Shown one piece after another: positions 1 through 10,650 of a stretch of 64,000 nt of DNA. Below the pieces are notes generated by a model, which saw only the letters and a program-made list of their open reading frames with translations, had not been told where the DNA came from and searched no databases. Where the stretch lies: positions 1,240,001 to 1,304,000 of the forward strand of contig JABYQN010000001.1 of assembly GCA_022606135.1 (NCBI GenBank), read 5' to 3'. Within the stretch, counting starts at the first letter, position 1, and each line of letters begins with the position of its first letter. A program made the translations under genes and the position numbers. This DNA comes from Fomes fomentarius (lineage: Eukaryota > Basidiomycota > Agaricomycetes > Polyporales > Polyporaceae).

Positions 1-309
1 ATGCGGAAAACCGATTCGCACGGGAATGCGTCATGCCGCGTGTTTCCAGCAAAGCACGACGTGGCCCAGGCGCAGGGTGTCGGGGATATGTGCTAATGAG
101 ACTACAGACACTCACCAGCAGACAGTCCATCGTCATGTTGGGGTAGGTCTCTACTGTCGAGAACAGTTCATCGAGTCCAGGCATTTCCTGTGAGGGTATT
201 CAGTGACCATCAAGATTCGACAAGCCACAAGACCAGCTCACATCATCCTTCGGAACGGCCTTCGAGTTGAGGAATGCCTTCTGGAGTTTATGTCGCCATT
301 CCCTGACCT
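1..309. other. Left-edge non-coding sequence
   Basis: No supported open frame or RNA gene was seen here. The stretch lies just downstream of the stop codon of the minus-strand unknown gene, so it probably holds that gene's 3' end and the flank of a gene outside the window. Confidence 0.4.
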
Positions 310-1440
310 TTAGAGATTCGGGATCGCCAGGCCGAGTGGCTGGTTGTTGCAAGTTCCATTGATGTGGCCCGGGATGCGGGAGTGGATATTGGAGTAAGAT
401 GTGCTCCTTTGCCTTTCCCTTCGGCTTGGCCTGCTCCCTCTCATTCCCGGCTTGGACTCGTCGTCGGATTCTTCAGACGGCGAATGTGTTGCACCAACGA
501 CATCGGCTGCAACACATATCTGGCGCCGTAGCCCCGAGGCGTCAAGCTTCGCCTTCTTGGACACAGGAAGATTATTTTCGACGATGACGGACCAGAACAT
601 TCGCCGCAACTCAATGGCACCTTCCTCGGTGTCGAGGCGCCAGTTCCATTCAGCCGCCGGCGGCCCTGATGAAATATAGCGAATGTTCTTGACCGTGGGC
701 TTCGGGTTCAGCTCATAACCCTGGCTGTTCCAAGTAGCGGTATACGTCTTGCACCGCAACCCGAAGACGCTGATGAGATAGACGGTGCGTGCCGCACTGT
801 CGTCAAACAGACGGGCAGCCCGTGCTGCGAAGTGCTGCTCTGCGTCGATACGGGGCGCTTCAAAGTGAATTTCGGTAGGAGCCATTATCTCAACGATGAT
901 CACAATGGTACCCGAGGAGCGCACCTCGAAGGTGACACTGGGGTCGAACGGTGGCCATGACCTATTGAGCGTCAATGACATGCCCTCTAGGTGGCGCCGT
1001 AGGGGAAAGACCGTGAAGGAGAAGCGGTTGTCGCTAGCGGCGGCTTCAAAATCCATGGCGGCCTCGTTCAGAGCCCTGTTCCATGGACCATAGTAGGTCT
1101 CTTCCTTGTGCTGTTGCGGGGAACGGAGTGCCTGTGTGAATGAGTTGCGAGTGCCTGTAGACCATATCCCGGACTTCACAGGAGGCATAGCTTGCTCCTC
1201 TAACTCCTACGAGACGAGACAATGATTTATATAACCGTGGTGATTCCCTATGCCAAGCACGCACCGACGCAGTCCGCTTGCGCGAAAGGTCAGCAAGAAC
1301 AGATAGGTTTTCCTAAATCGCGAATGAGTCAAACCAAACATGGAGCAGGAGCAGCAGCTTACAGCGGACGACACATCATCACTGGAGGAAGCGTTGGATG
1401 TCTCGGTAGCGGGAAGGGAGACCTTCTTGGAATGAGGCAT
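310..1440 (-). CDS. Hypothetical fungal protein
   Basis: I do not recognise this protein. The long exon ending at 310 reads open upstream of its first ATG (1188) to an acceptor at 1207, giving an acidic lead-in. A first exon starting MPHSKK at 1440 ends at 1363 with a GTAAGC donor, and the two exons join in phase 0. This gives about 325 residues with a Ser-rich N-terminus. The middle is globular, with beta-like stretches rich in Ile and Val, and the C-terminus is disordered and Arg/Ser-rich. The 156-bp intron is longer than its neighbours and could hide another small exon. No signal peptide or membrane segment is visible. The gene is intact as modelled; its function is unknown. Confidence 0.55.
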
Positions 1441-2028
1441 GGCGAAGAATGAATGACTGGAATTCGGACTTACGAGGGAAATAACCCGTCGTAGTAGCAG
1501 GTTCCTTCCCCCCGAGTGCCAACTGTTTTCGTGGGAATTGACGACTGCATCCAGGCGGCCTTTTGCATCCGGATGCACTTAGTAGGAATATGACCGTGTG
1601 TCTTCTAAAGTAATAGAGTGCAGGGTCGTCAAGCATGCCACGCGCATGAATACAATCCGGTCTTGCGGCGCTAACACCTGATCATTACCTTCCATAGTAC
1701 CGATACCGCTACTCTCGTAGGCACTCATTGCAGTGTCCAGGACCGCGCGGAGAGCCATAAATGATCTGCATTTGAACTACTAAACTATCATGATATATAA
1801 AGAAAGCGCGTAAACGTAGAGTAGAGTAAGTCTATAGATCTCCCAGCGCAGAAACAACTTTTGCGAGGCAGTTAAATGCGGCACAAGTAACTAGAGATAC
1901 AACAACGGTGCGAGTCCCGGCTCGCCTCAGATCGTTCGTTCTAAGTACGATAGCAAACGTGAGCAGAATCAAACATGAAACAGTCAAAAGACTGGCTGTG
2001 TGGCTCTGGAACTCGTAGCCAGATATCG
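1441..2028. other. Intergenic region between two minus-strand genes
   Basis: This 0.6 kb stretch holds the promoter side of the unknown gene (near 1441) and the 3' flank of the GT8 gene (near 2028). The part around 1780-1830 is AT-rich. The short ORFs here look like chance frames and no RNA gene was seen. Confidence 0.4.
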
Positions 2029-3727
2029 TCAAGGCCGTCGTCGATTGTCGTCGCCTCCACCGCGCGTCTCAGCAAAGATCTCGTCCGCGAACTTGAGGTC
2101 ATACAACGTCTCCACAGAGACCGTCGCATTCGACGTAGGCTGATTGAGCCAGATCCACTTGAAGCCGACGTGGTAGCGTAGAGCAGGGCCCCAGCGCTGT
2201 GCAAGTCCGTTATTCGGGTCTGACCAGCCAGACCAATCGTAATAGCGGTCGACGCCATCCAAGCAGTTGCTATAAGATGCCGTCAGCTCTTCGTAGCACC
2301 AAAAACCTCGAGAGACGACGTACAAGTGGAGCATCTTCGGTAAGACCGCTCGTCCCTCCTCGGGCGTATCGTCTGTATGGACCTGCCACCTCGCCTCCGT
2401 CTGCTCGTCGACCGCATCGTCGCCCAGGCCCGTATTATACAGATCCATCAAGCAGCTCGACATCTCCCAGTCAAAGCTCAGATGCTTGAAGATCTCCGGG
2501 CGGTGGCTCACGATGGCCCACCAGTAGCCCTGGTCGCCGAGCTTCACGTCGTCATACTTCAATCTCCCGCTATCGACGTCGAGCACGGGCTTTCCATACA
2601 TCGCCTCAAACGCAGGGGTCGCGAGCGCAGTGATGCGAGCGGCTTGCGGATCCTCGCGATAGTGGACAGAATCCATGAGGCGGAGGTCACGGAGGCGCGC
2701 GAGGTCGAGGAGCATGATGCAGCTGCATATCCTGTTCGCGTGGTGCCATGAGGGCTCGTACTGGTCGGGGTGGTACGGCATGGAAATGGCAACACCGGGC
2801 TCGAGAGCGTCGAATTGATCCCAGAGCTGAGTTGGGTCTGAGATAAAGAAGGCGTCGGTGTCGATGAAGATAGTGCGCTCGACAGATGGAGGCAATATCT
2901 CGTGGATGAAGAGCTTCATGAGACCAGCTGTGGTGCGTTCGTGTCAACGACCAGATGCCAAGGACGATGAGGCGTGAAGGGCACTTACGGACACCCGCGG
3001 AATGGTCAGTGTGGAGTGCGCCCTCGCGCTCTATCCTTGCGACCATACGTTGGTGCGATATGCGATAGAAGCGTACCGCAATGTCGTGCTGGGGATGCTT
3101 AAGGAGGTGGATACGTTGTTCGAGATACTCCTGCGCAGCGTGGTCACAGATGATATGGAATGCCAGCGAGCTAGAACTGTACATGACGATGGACTAGAAA
3201 AAGGCGGCCGACTCAGCGACAATTCGGAGGAGAAATCCGGTGAGACATATACAACAGACCTTGATGAGGACAGCGCCCTCGGCGGCGGAGTCCTCGGAGA
3301 ACATAATGAGAGAGAAAGTAACCGGACTATATCTATATGGGAGGGATACATTAGATGTCTGTGTTTCCGTAGATTGTGGTGCAGAGGCGGTAGTGGGGGA
3401 GAGCTTTGGTATGTTGGGATGGTGAGGTATATGGGCATGAGCGCCGTGGTTGAAATTCGGATTGGGAGGCAGAGCGTCTTCTGGAGAGGGAGGGAAGTCG
3501 ATATGCTGAGCGTGGGGAAAACGCGGAGTCTGGCGAAGATGGTAGGATGAGAGGAGAAAGATGAGGATGAGGACGAGGGCGAGAACGAAAGCGGTGGGAC
3601 GGAGTTGGAAAGGACGGCGACGGCGGACGTCTTTCGGGCGGACTAGCCGGCTGGGGGAGTGTGGAGGTTGGTGGAGATAAGGGTCTGCGTCTGGGAGAGG
3701 GCGGTAATGATAGTATGTTGCAGACAT
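2029..3727 (-). CDS. GT8/LARGE-like glycosyltransferase, type II membrane
   Basis: Predicted Golgi/ER glycosyltransferase of about 523 residues. Three exons join cleanly: 3727-3260, 3193-2989 and 2927-2029, with introns of 66 and 61 bp. Exon 1 encodes a short basic cytoplasmic tail, one hydrophobic anchor (about residues 48-63, VLALVLILIFLLSS) and a Pro/His-rich stem. Exons 2-3 carry the catalytic domain with the nucleotide-sugar/metal DxD motif in TIFIDTDAFF, preceded by LMKLFIHEIL. This order matches the GT8 branch related to LARGE and glucoside xylosyltransferases. Donor sugar and acceptor cannot be read from the sequence. It is divergent from the polynucleotide kinase gene across about 0.7 kb. 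I see no break or missing motif. Confidence 0.85.
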
Positions 3728-4461
3728 GGCTTACGGACAAAACGAGCGAGAGAGCAAAACAGGTTACGAGGACTGGGAGGAGGACTGAGGAGACATACAA
3801 GTCGCCTATCGACGAGGGGACGTTGTAGGAGGAAGAGTGGAGGTGAAAGGACGCTGGGAGGATGATGAAAAGACCCTTGTTTTGTCTGTGGAGCGTCCTC
3901 GACAAGCGACACCAGGTCTAGACGGTCTTAGACAGGGGCAATCATTATCTCAGTCGGCTCGGGCTACGATTTTGTACAAGCCACTGCACCTCCTCGTAGT
4001 CTCGAGGTGAGACTGAGAGGTCAAATCGGAGGGAGGGGGGACTACAAGCTGAATATCACCACCCTAGGACGTAGCTACCCAAATGGTTATAATCGCATTG
4101 ACTGGAATAGCCTATTGACTGGGACTGGCGGACGGGAAAGAGTGTAATATGATCGTCCTTGCCCAGGCTTGCTCACATCGATATCTAGAGTCTGTCTGCC
4201 TAGGGGAGGCTTAAACTCAAGGTCCTGAAGTTGACGTCGACGTTAACGTTAAGGAGTCGCCCGCGCCACCCGCGTCCCACCTCGGACTTGCCGGTCCGTC
4301 CACGCGCCGGTCGCGTCGCGTACTTGCCCGCTCTCCCGCCTACAGCCACCATACTCGAGCTCATCCTCCGTCGACGGCTCGTACGCGTCCTGTCTAGGAC
4401 ACCGCGTCCAGCTGCAATGTCCAACCAACAATGTGCGTAGCCTCCCAGCCGCAATCTCTTA
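3728..4461. promoter_or_regulatory. Divergent intergenic region, GT8 / PNKP
   Basis: This stretch lies between the start codons of two diverging genes, so it must hold both promoters. It contains a nested palindromic patch at 4232-4249 (GACGTC and GTCGAC overlapping, then ACGTTAACGT). ORFs here, such as 4231-4440, are low-complexity Arg/Pro frames. An ATG at 4417 may be the true PNKP start, with a GTGCGT donor five codons later. Confidence 0.4.
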
Positions 4462-6306
4462 ATGGCCATCCTCACGTCCCCAACGTTGCCAGACTCCAAG
4501 AAACGCTCTGCTGCTCACCTCGACCAACACCAGCCCGCACCCGGCCCCTCTCCAAAAGCCCAGAAACGCGCGTCCCAGTCCCTCGTTGTCTTCGCCTTTC
4601 TAACGTGCTATCACAGTCTTCCCGCTCTTCAACAAACCAGGCACTCCCTCGGACAGCAATTCCAACTCCACATTCCGTTGGATCACTCCCCCTCTCGGTC
4701 CCAACAAATCATGTCTCCACGGCGTGAACGGAGATCCAGAATGTCACTCCAAAGTAGCAGCCTTTGATCTCGATGGTTGCCTCATCCTATCTAGCTTTCC
4801 CAAGAAGGGCACTCCTCCCTCCTTCGACTGGTGGCGCAAATCCATACCCAACAAGCTCAGACAAGTCCATGAACAGCGGTCAGTCCCTCCTTCCCTCTTC
4901 TATTCGCTGCAAACCTAACCTTTGGTGGGTCCTGCCCATGCTTTGTAGATATTCCATCGTCATCATCACCAACCAGGCGCTCCGCACTACTGCCCTTATA
5001 AACGACTGGAAGAAGAAGATCCCTCTCATAGCTGCTGCCGTAAGCCCGACCTTCTTTCTCATTTCGCGTACTAACGGCCCCCAGCTCTCAGATATCCCAT
5101 TCCGCATACTTGCCGCCACAGAAAAGGATGGTTTCCGCAAGCCAATACCCGGCATGTGGTATGTGCTTGAGCGTATCTGGGCCGAGAACAATGTCCAGAT
5201 AGGTATGCCTCGAGATCATGGACGTCTTCCCTCGCATCTCGCTAAATAAGTCATCCTTCCAGATACCTCCCAGTCATTCTTCATTGGTGACGCTGCTGGG
5301 CGCAAGGACGATCATTCGTCTACCGACAGGAAACTTGCGCTCAATATCGGCATTCCGTTCTTCACCCCAGAGGTTCGGCACCTTTTTGTCCTTCTTGGAT
5401 TCTCTTTGACGCTTCGCTCAGGAATACTTTCTGGGTCTTCCAGCCGCGCGGTACACCCTGCCTGGTTTCCATCCATCCTCCCTTCCATCGAACGGTGCGT
5501 CTCCTCGCACCCTCTCCGGCTCTCCGGATATCCCAAACATTGACTCAACAAACCCATAGAGCCCCACCTCATCCCCGCAGAACCACCCATTCTCCCCGCG
5601 CCTTCCTCTCCTGAACTCGTACTCTTCGTAGGGTACCCCGCGCTCGGCAAAACCTCTTTCTTCCGCACGCACTTCGCCCCTGTCGGGTACACGCACATCA
5701 ACCAGGACACGCTCAAGACGCGCGACAAGTGCGTCAAGGCGACCGCTGCGGCGCTCAAGGCCGGGCAGAACGTCGTGGTCGGTAGGTGGCTCTCCATTCC
5801 ACCGCCAAGCCAACTTCTGCATGATTGGTTGAGGCTGACCACATGGGCCAGACAACACGAACCGCGACGTGCAGACGCGCAAATTCTATCTCGACCTTGC
5901 GAAGCAACACAAGGCCTCGGTGAGGTGTGACCTGACCGTGTCCATTGTATCCAAGTGCTGCCCAATGACACCTCTGCTTCTGCAGATGTTTCCACTTCAC
6001 GGGCTCGTTTGAGCTCGCATGGCATAACAATCTCTACCGTGCATTCAACCTATCTCCTTCCCTGGCGGCAGATCAGGTACTTCTTCTTGTCCTTCCCCTA
6101 TGGTACGCTGCTGAGTTAACTATACCATTGCCCAGCCAAAGCGAGAGCTCCTTCCTATGCTTGCATTTAACAACTTTCGGAAGGACTTCCAAGAGCCCAC
6201 CGTCGATGAGGGCTTCTCTGAAGTCCGCAAAGTGAACTGGGTGTTCGAGGGCGACGAGGAAGCTCGGAAGCGATGGAATATGTGGTTACAAATCGGTGGC
6301 AAGTGA
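4462..6306 (+). CDS. PNKP: Bifunctional polynucleotide kinase 3'-phosphatase
   Basis: DNA end-processing enzyme for single-strand-break repair: it removes 3'-phosphates and phosphorylates 5'-hydroxyls. The N-terminal part has the family lead-in (W-x-TPPLGPN...CLHG) and then the HAD phosphatase motif FDLDGC. IITNQ is phosphatase motif II, and FFIGDAAGRKDDHS closes the HAD fold. The C-terminal kinase has P-loop GYPALGKTS, DNTNRD and an NNFRKDF...F segment. At least six short introns join in frame (for example donor after 4878, acceptor before 4949). There is no FHA domain, as in fungal forms. The start is uncertain: ATG 4462, or ATG 4417 with an extra intron; the first intron near 4590-4618 has no clean donor in phase. 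In the HAD motif the usual Thr is Cys. Confidence 0.88.
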
Positions 6307-6601
6307 CGTCCTAGCACCCAGTATGGCCTGGGAATGGACCGCACGTCGCGGCTGGGGAATCAGGCCCGGAAGACACATGTCTAAGTTACGTTTTCTCTAT
6401 CGTACCATGGGACACCAGGATACATCACACAGAATCCATATAACACGGAGGATAGGTATCCCACTGCAGCCACACTGTTTATACCCAGTACTGTATGGTA
6501 CATTGTCCGTTGTTGCATGCCTATTCGCGTCCGTCACGGTCACTCGTCTTCCACCTTCTTCAGTCCGGTGACGTCCCTCATGCCTCTGAAAACGCAAGGA
6601 A
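6307..6601. terminator. Convergent 3' flank, PNKP / PITH gene
   Basis: 295 bp between two convergent stop codons. It presumably carries both polyadenylation regions. No ORF of interest and no hairpin terminator was seen. Confidence 0.3.
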
Positions 6602-7399
6602 TCATATCAGCACATCTGCACACCATCCATGATATAGATGCAAATAAACATACATGACAGGCAAGCCTAAGACGTCAATCGCGTCGATCCGCGTCTCGTC
6701 CTCGCCACCCTGATTCGACACCACGAAGATCTACCAAGGGAGCGTGTCAACACCAGCACAAGTCGAACCATGCAGCCTCCCTCTGCCAGACCATCATCTA
6801 TCACTAGACCATACTCGCTCGAGTAACTCACATGCAAGCTCGTCACGCTCTGGAACCGCACAAACCGCAGAGCAATCTTCTTCCCTTCGCGCACGTCGTC
6901 CTCGCCCAGCTCGATCTCCTGCACAAAGTCATCCGTGTCCTCCACGTCCGAGAAAGTCAGCGACGGCTTGTTAATGAAGAGCCGGATCGTCTTCGGGGCC
7001 TGGGCCGCATTCGCGGTCTGCAGCGCGATCGAGCGGATCTTCACCGTCTGGTTGAACTGCAGCAACAGCGAGGTTCAGCATCCCGTGCAATGCTGCACCT
7101 CGCGACGGAAGGACAGGCGGATACACCCCAGAGGAGAGGAAGTCGGACGCACGGGGATGTTCAGCAGGAGCTGTTCGTCCGCCTCGCTTAGGACATATGC
7201 GCTGCCCGTGTTTTTCTTCTTACCCTCAACGATCGATTTTAGAGTGTGTGCCGGAGACTCATTCAAGCATGTGAGCTGCGGGGTATCGAGGTGGGTGAGC
7301 AGCGAGAGCTATGTGCAAGTGAAGGTACGCGTCGGGTCAGCGCCACACACTCTTGAGCACCCCGATCTCGGAGATACCACTCACTTCTGTTTCGGCCAT
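6602..7399 (-). CDS. PITH-domain protein (PITHD1/TXNL1 C-terminal type)
   Basis: Small protein of about 174 residues consisting almost only of a PITH domain, the proteasome-interacting thioredoxin-tail domain. Four exons: 7399-7385 (five codons, MAETE), 7308-7153, 7056-6832 and 6730-6602. Introns are 76, 96 and 101 bp and all have canonical ends. Family signatures appear in order: CLNES near the start, SEADEQLLLNIP, FNQTVKIRSI, PKTIRLFINKP, ALRFVRFQSVTSLH and VSNQGGEDETRIDAIDVLG. No thioredoxin domain precedes it, so it resembles PITHD1 rather than full TXNL1. The last 18 codons after the glycine are poorly conserved in style, and the true end could involve another splice. Confidence 0.82.
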
Positions 7400-7791
7400 G
7401 GCTCGCTAATATGTGGCTGCTACTGGTGTTTAAGGATGGAGAGGACGTGTGTGGTCGAGCAGAGGTGGTGGGGGAGCGAGGCAAGGATTCGGATTAAGAG
7501 ATGGTGTACAAGGTGCAGGTACTACGCTATGTCGTAATGGGCTTGCGGAGAAGATTAGATAAGATCAAGAGATGATCTGCCACGAGTCGATGGACACAAC
7601 CTCGGCCTCCAACGATAGAAAAAGGAAAACGAAACCAGAAGAAATACAGCACCATCCCAACGCCGAGCCGTATACATCCACACATCCGAGCTCCGTCTGC
7701 ATCCACAAGCCTCTTCTCCTGCCAGGTATACACATACGGTCTTCCTCAAACCTTCAAGTCGCGTCCTGCGCATCCGCGTACCCCGCGGACA
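7400..7791. other. Intergenic, PITH gene upstream / SKT5 downstream
   Basis: About 390 bp holding the PITH gene promoter and the SKT5 3' end. Short ORFs on both strands lack codon or motif support. Nothing else was seen. Confidence 0.35.
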
Positions 7792-10311
7792 CTATACAAT
7801 CACACACTCGTCCTTCGCGTCCTGACGCGTCGGTCGCGCCATGTTCTGCCGCTTGTTTCCGTTCCGCTTCATCTCCGTCAGACGGTTCATCGCTCGTTTG
7901 TTGCCTTGTGCTGCAACAAACGAGCACGGCAGTTAGTGTACAACCTCACACTATCCAGAGACCGTAGATGCACTTACCCGCAGCACGCATGTACCACCGC
8001 TTCGCGAACTCTATGTCCTGCTTCACACCGATTCCAACCTCCGCGTAGTACCCAACGGCGTACTCGGCCTTGCTCAGACCCTTGTTGGCCGCTCTCCGGG
8101 CCCACAAGTACGCTTCCGAGTCGCTCTGCTTCAGCACTCCCTCGCTCCCAGTCAGATACCACCCGCTCAGCGCCAGCTCCGCCTCCGAGTGACCCTTTTC
8201 GGCCGCCTTCGTGTACCACGCGATCGACCGTCGTGGATCAACAGGACACGTCAACGACCCGTACTCATACGTCTGCCCGAGCTTGAACTGCGAATGCGTG
8301 TAGCCGAGGTGGCCCGCGCGCGTGTAGAGATCTTTGGCGTACGCGGGATCATGAGGCACCACGCCATTCGTTGGGTTCTCGTACAGCATCGCCAGTTCGT
8401 GCAACGCATGTGGGTTCTCCTCGTCAGCCTGTTCGGCCGCACGGCGAAGCCATCCAATCGCCTCTCGTGGATTCGGAGGCTGCTTGAGCAATCCGCGCAG
8501 AAGGATGACGCCGAGCTTGTACATAGCCGCGGTATCGCCCAACGAAGCAGCTTTGCGGTAGAACGCCGCGGCGCGCTGTGGATCTGCACGCGTACCTGCG
8601 CCGATCTCGTTGCACACCGCAACTCGATAGCATGCAGCGGGATGATTCTGCTTCGCAGCCTGGAGATAGAGGTGGTATGCGCGCTCATGATCGACTTGCA
8701 ATCCGAGCGTACCAGTTCCATGGCAGTTGGCGAGGAAGAACTGCGCCTCGTCGTAGGGCTGACCCTGAGTAGCAAGTCGTCGAATGACCTTCAACGACTC
8801 GTTGATGAGGGAATCCCGGTATTTCCGCAAGCCGCGCTGATCCTTCGCGTCTTGACCAATCTTCCTCGCCGCGTCGATCAGATACTTTGCGTACTGGAAC
8901 TGCGCCTCCGGGTCGGGATCGTCCTTGATTCGTTGGCGGTACTGGTCAATGTACTCTTTCGTATATGGCGGCGCGCTCAGGTCAATTGCCTTGGTCTTTT
9001 GCGTGCGAGGGTTCACTGACGCAGCAGTCTCGGAGTGCTGAAGTCGTGGTCTGTTCATTTCGAAATCCTCGTCCGGAGGTACGGGAGGCATTGGAGGCGC
9101 TGTCTGGAATGACCCCGCACTGGAGGGTCCCCTTGTCAGACTCGTCTGTGAACCGGAAGGATATCCAGGCTGGTACGGTGCAGGACCAAGATATGGTGCA
9201 GATTGGCTAGGTGGGATGCCCTGTCCATAGTTCTGTGCAGCGTAAGGAGAAGGGGATGGTCCTGTTCGATGAGGAGGGTAAGGCGCTTGAGATGGACCTG
9301 GAGGAGGGTAAGGGCCGGCAGAAGGGCCAGGAGCGTATTGAGGGTGCATTGGAGGACCTGGAGGGGGGCACCTATTGGAGGACCTGGAGGGGGAGCGCCT
9401 GGGGGAGGGCCCATTCCAAGGACATCAGAAGCGGCTGCGTACAGATGGTTCATCTCATTCGGTGGCGGAGGGTACTGTGGGTGGCCATGACCGTGCCAAC
9501 TACCGGGAGCCGGAGGATAGCCTCGTCCTGGAGGCATTCCGTCCATCGGACCTTGGGGGTATTGAGCAGGTTGGAACGCGGGATCTTCGTACGAGTACAG
9601 ACTAGTGATATCAGTCTCCGCATCATTGTATCCCTCCCCACTGTAATAACTCGTGTATCCGCTATTTCCACTGCCAGCCGATGCTACCGAATTCGAACGC
9701 ACTGCGGAGTCTGCGCGTCCAGGTGGGTAACGTCGCATGTGTTGGTCTGGGGAGACGGGGAGACCACCGCTGTTAGGCGGGCCCATGCGCTGTGGGGACT
9801 GCATCGATCGCACGGACATGGAGGTACCTGCGCGAGGAATAGGTTCTCCCAATGGGGGCCGCGAATTGGAGGGCCGCGCTGGCCCATGTGCATGTTACCA
9901 AATTGATCTGCGAGGCCATTGGGGTCATACTGGGACTGGGAGGGCAAGGGAGGAACAGTGTCTTCTTCCCCATAGTTATCGGCGTGCATCTGAGTATTGA
10001 TGGCGGGAACAGACCGGTTTTGGTGGCGCATGAGCTGGGGATCTGCTGCCAGCAAGGAGATTAACATCACGATGCGCTCGAGGGTCAGGATGTGCAACGG
10101 GGGAGGTGTGGGATAGCTCACTATTATTCTGTCCATCACCGGAAGCCCTCTGTTCATCGTATAGGTCGTACGGGGGAGCAGCTTCGTATTCGGAGGGTTC
10201 GTCGTACTGCTGAGGGCTGGTCCATTGCTCGCTGTTGGGGACGATTGCTTGGCGACGGGCCTGACGGTCGGTAGGGGAGATATGTTGCTGTTCGTCGTGA
10301 TACTCAGACAT
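7792..10311 (-). CDS. SKT5: Chitin synthase activator Skt5/Chs4, Sel1 repeats, CaaX end
   Basis: Adaptor that activates and localises a chitin synthase. The N-terminal third is disordered and rich in Pro, Gln, Tyr and Gly. It is followed by SAPPYTKEYIDQYRQRIKDDP and an array of roughly seven Sel1-type repeats with the A..YY..AA..G pattern. A 67-bp intron (7911-7977) leads to a last exon ending in ECVIV, so the C-terminus is the CaaX box CVIV, the prenylation signal known in yeast Skt5. Earlier introns splice well, including one with a GTAACA donor joining ADQF to GTSMSV. Near 9290-9400 the frame changes inside Pro-rich coding: either a 73-bp intron with a weak GTGCCC donor or one missing base in a run of six G (9363-9368). 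The start ATG is 10311. Confidence 0.87.
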
Positions 10312-10650
10312 GGCCCAAGGCAAGGAACGTCTACTGGGTGCAACAGGCGAGAGACGAGGGAGAGGAGGGAGAAGGAACGTATGCTGAGGCGGACGCGGAG
10401 GAGGGCAAGAAAGGTTGAGTTATGAGAGGAGATGGCGGGAGAGTCAAGAAGCAGCACAGCCGATGTCGCATCGACAGCTGCTTCCGCCATACTCGCTGAC
10501 GTCCCGGACCTGATCAATGCATCTCACCCAAGCCACACATTCCCGCCATCTGTCATTGTCGTCGCGGGCTCTGTGCCCATGTGCTCCATTACGTTGTACT
10601 ACAAATACTCACAGCGAACGAGTCAGGCAATAATGATAGTAGCGACGAGC
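10312..10650. promoter_or_regulatory. SKT5 promoter / JHD1 3' flank
   Basis: 339 bp upstream of the SKT5 start and downstream of the JHD1 stop. A plus-strand ORF beginning at 10432 runs antisense into JHD1 and is judged a shadow. No distinct element was recognised. Confidence 0.35.

Noticed and set aside
8189..9019. 276-codon plus-strand ORF
   Set aside because: It lies wholly antisense to the Sel1-repeat exon of SKT5, has no motif, and its openness follows from codon bias of the real gene.
9211..9906. 231-codon plus-strand ORF
   Set aside because: Antisense shadow of the Pro-rich SKT5 coding sequence; composition is low complexity.
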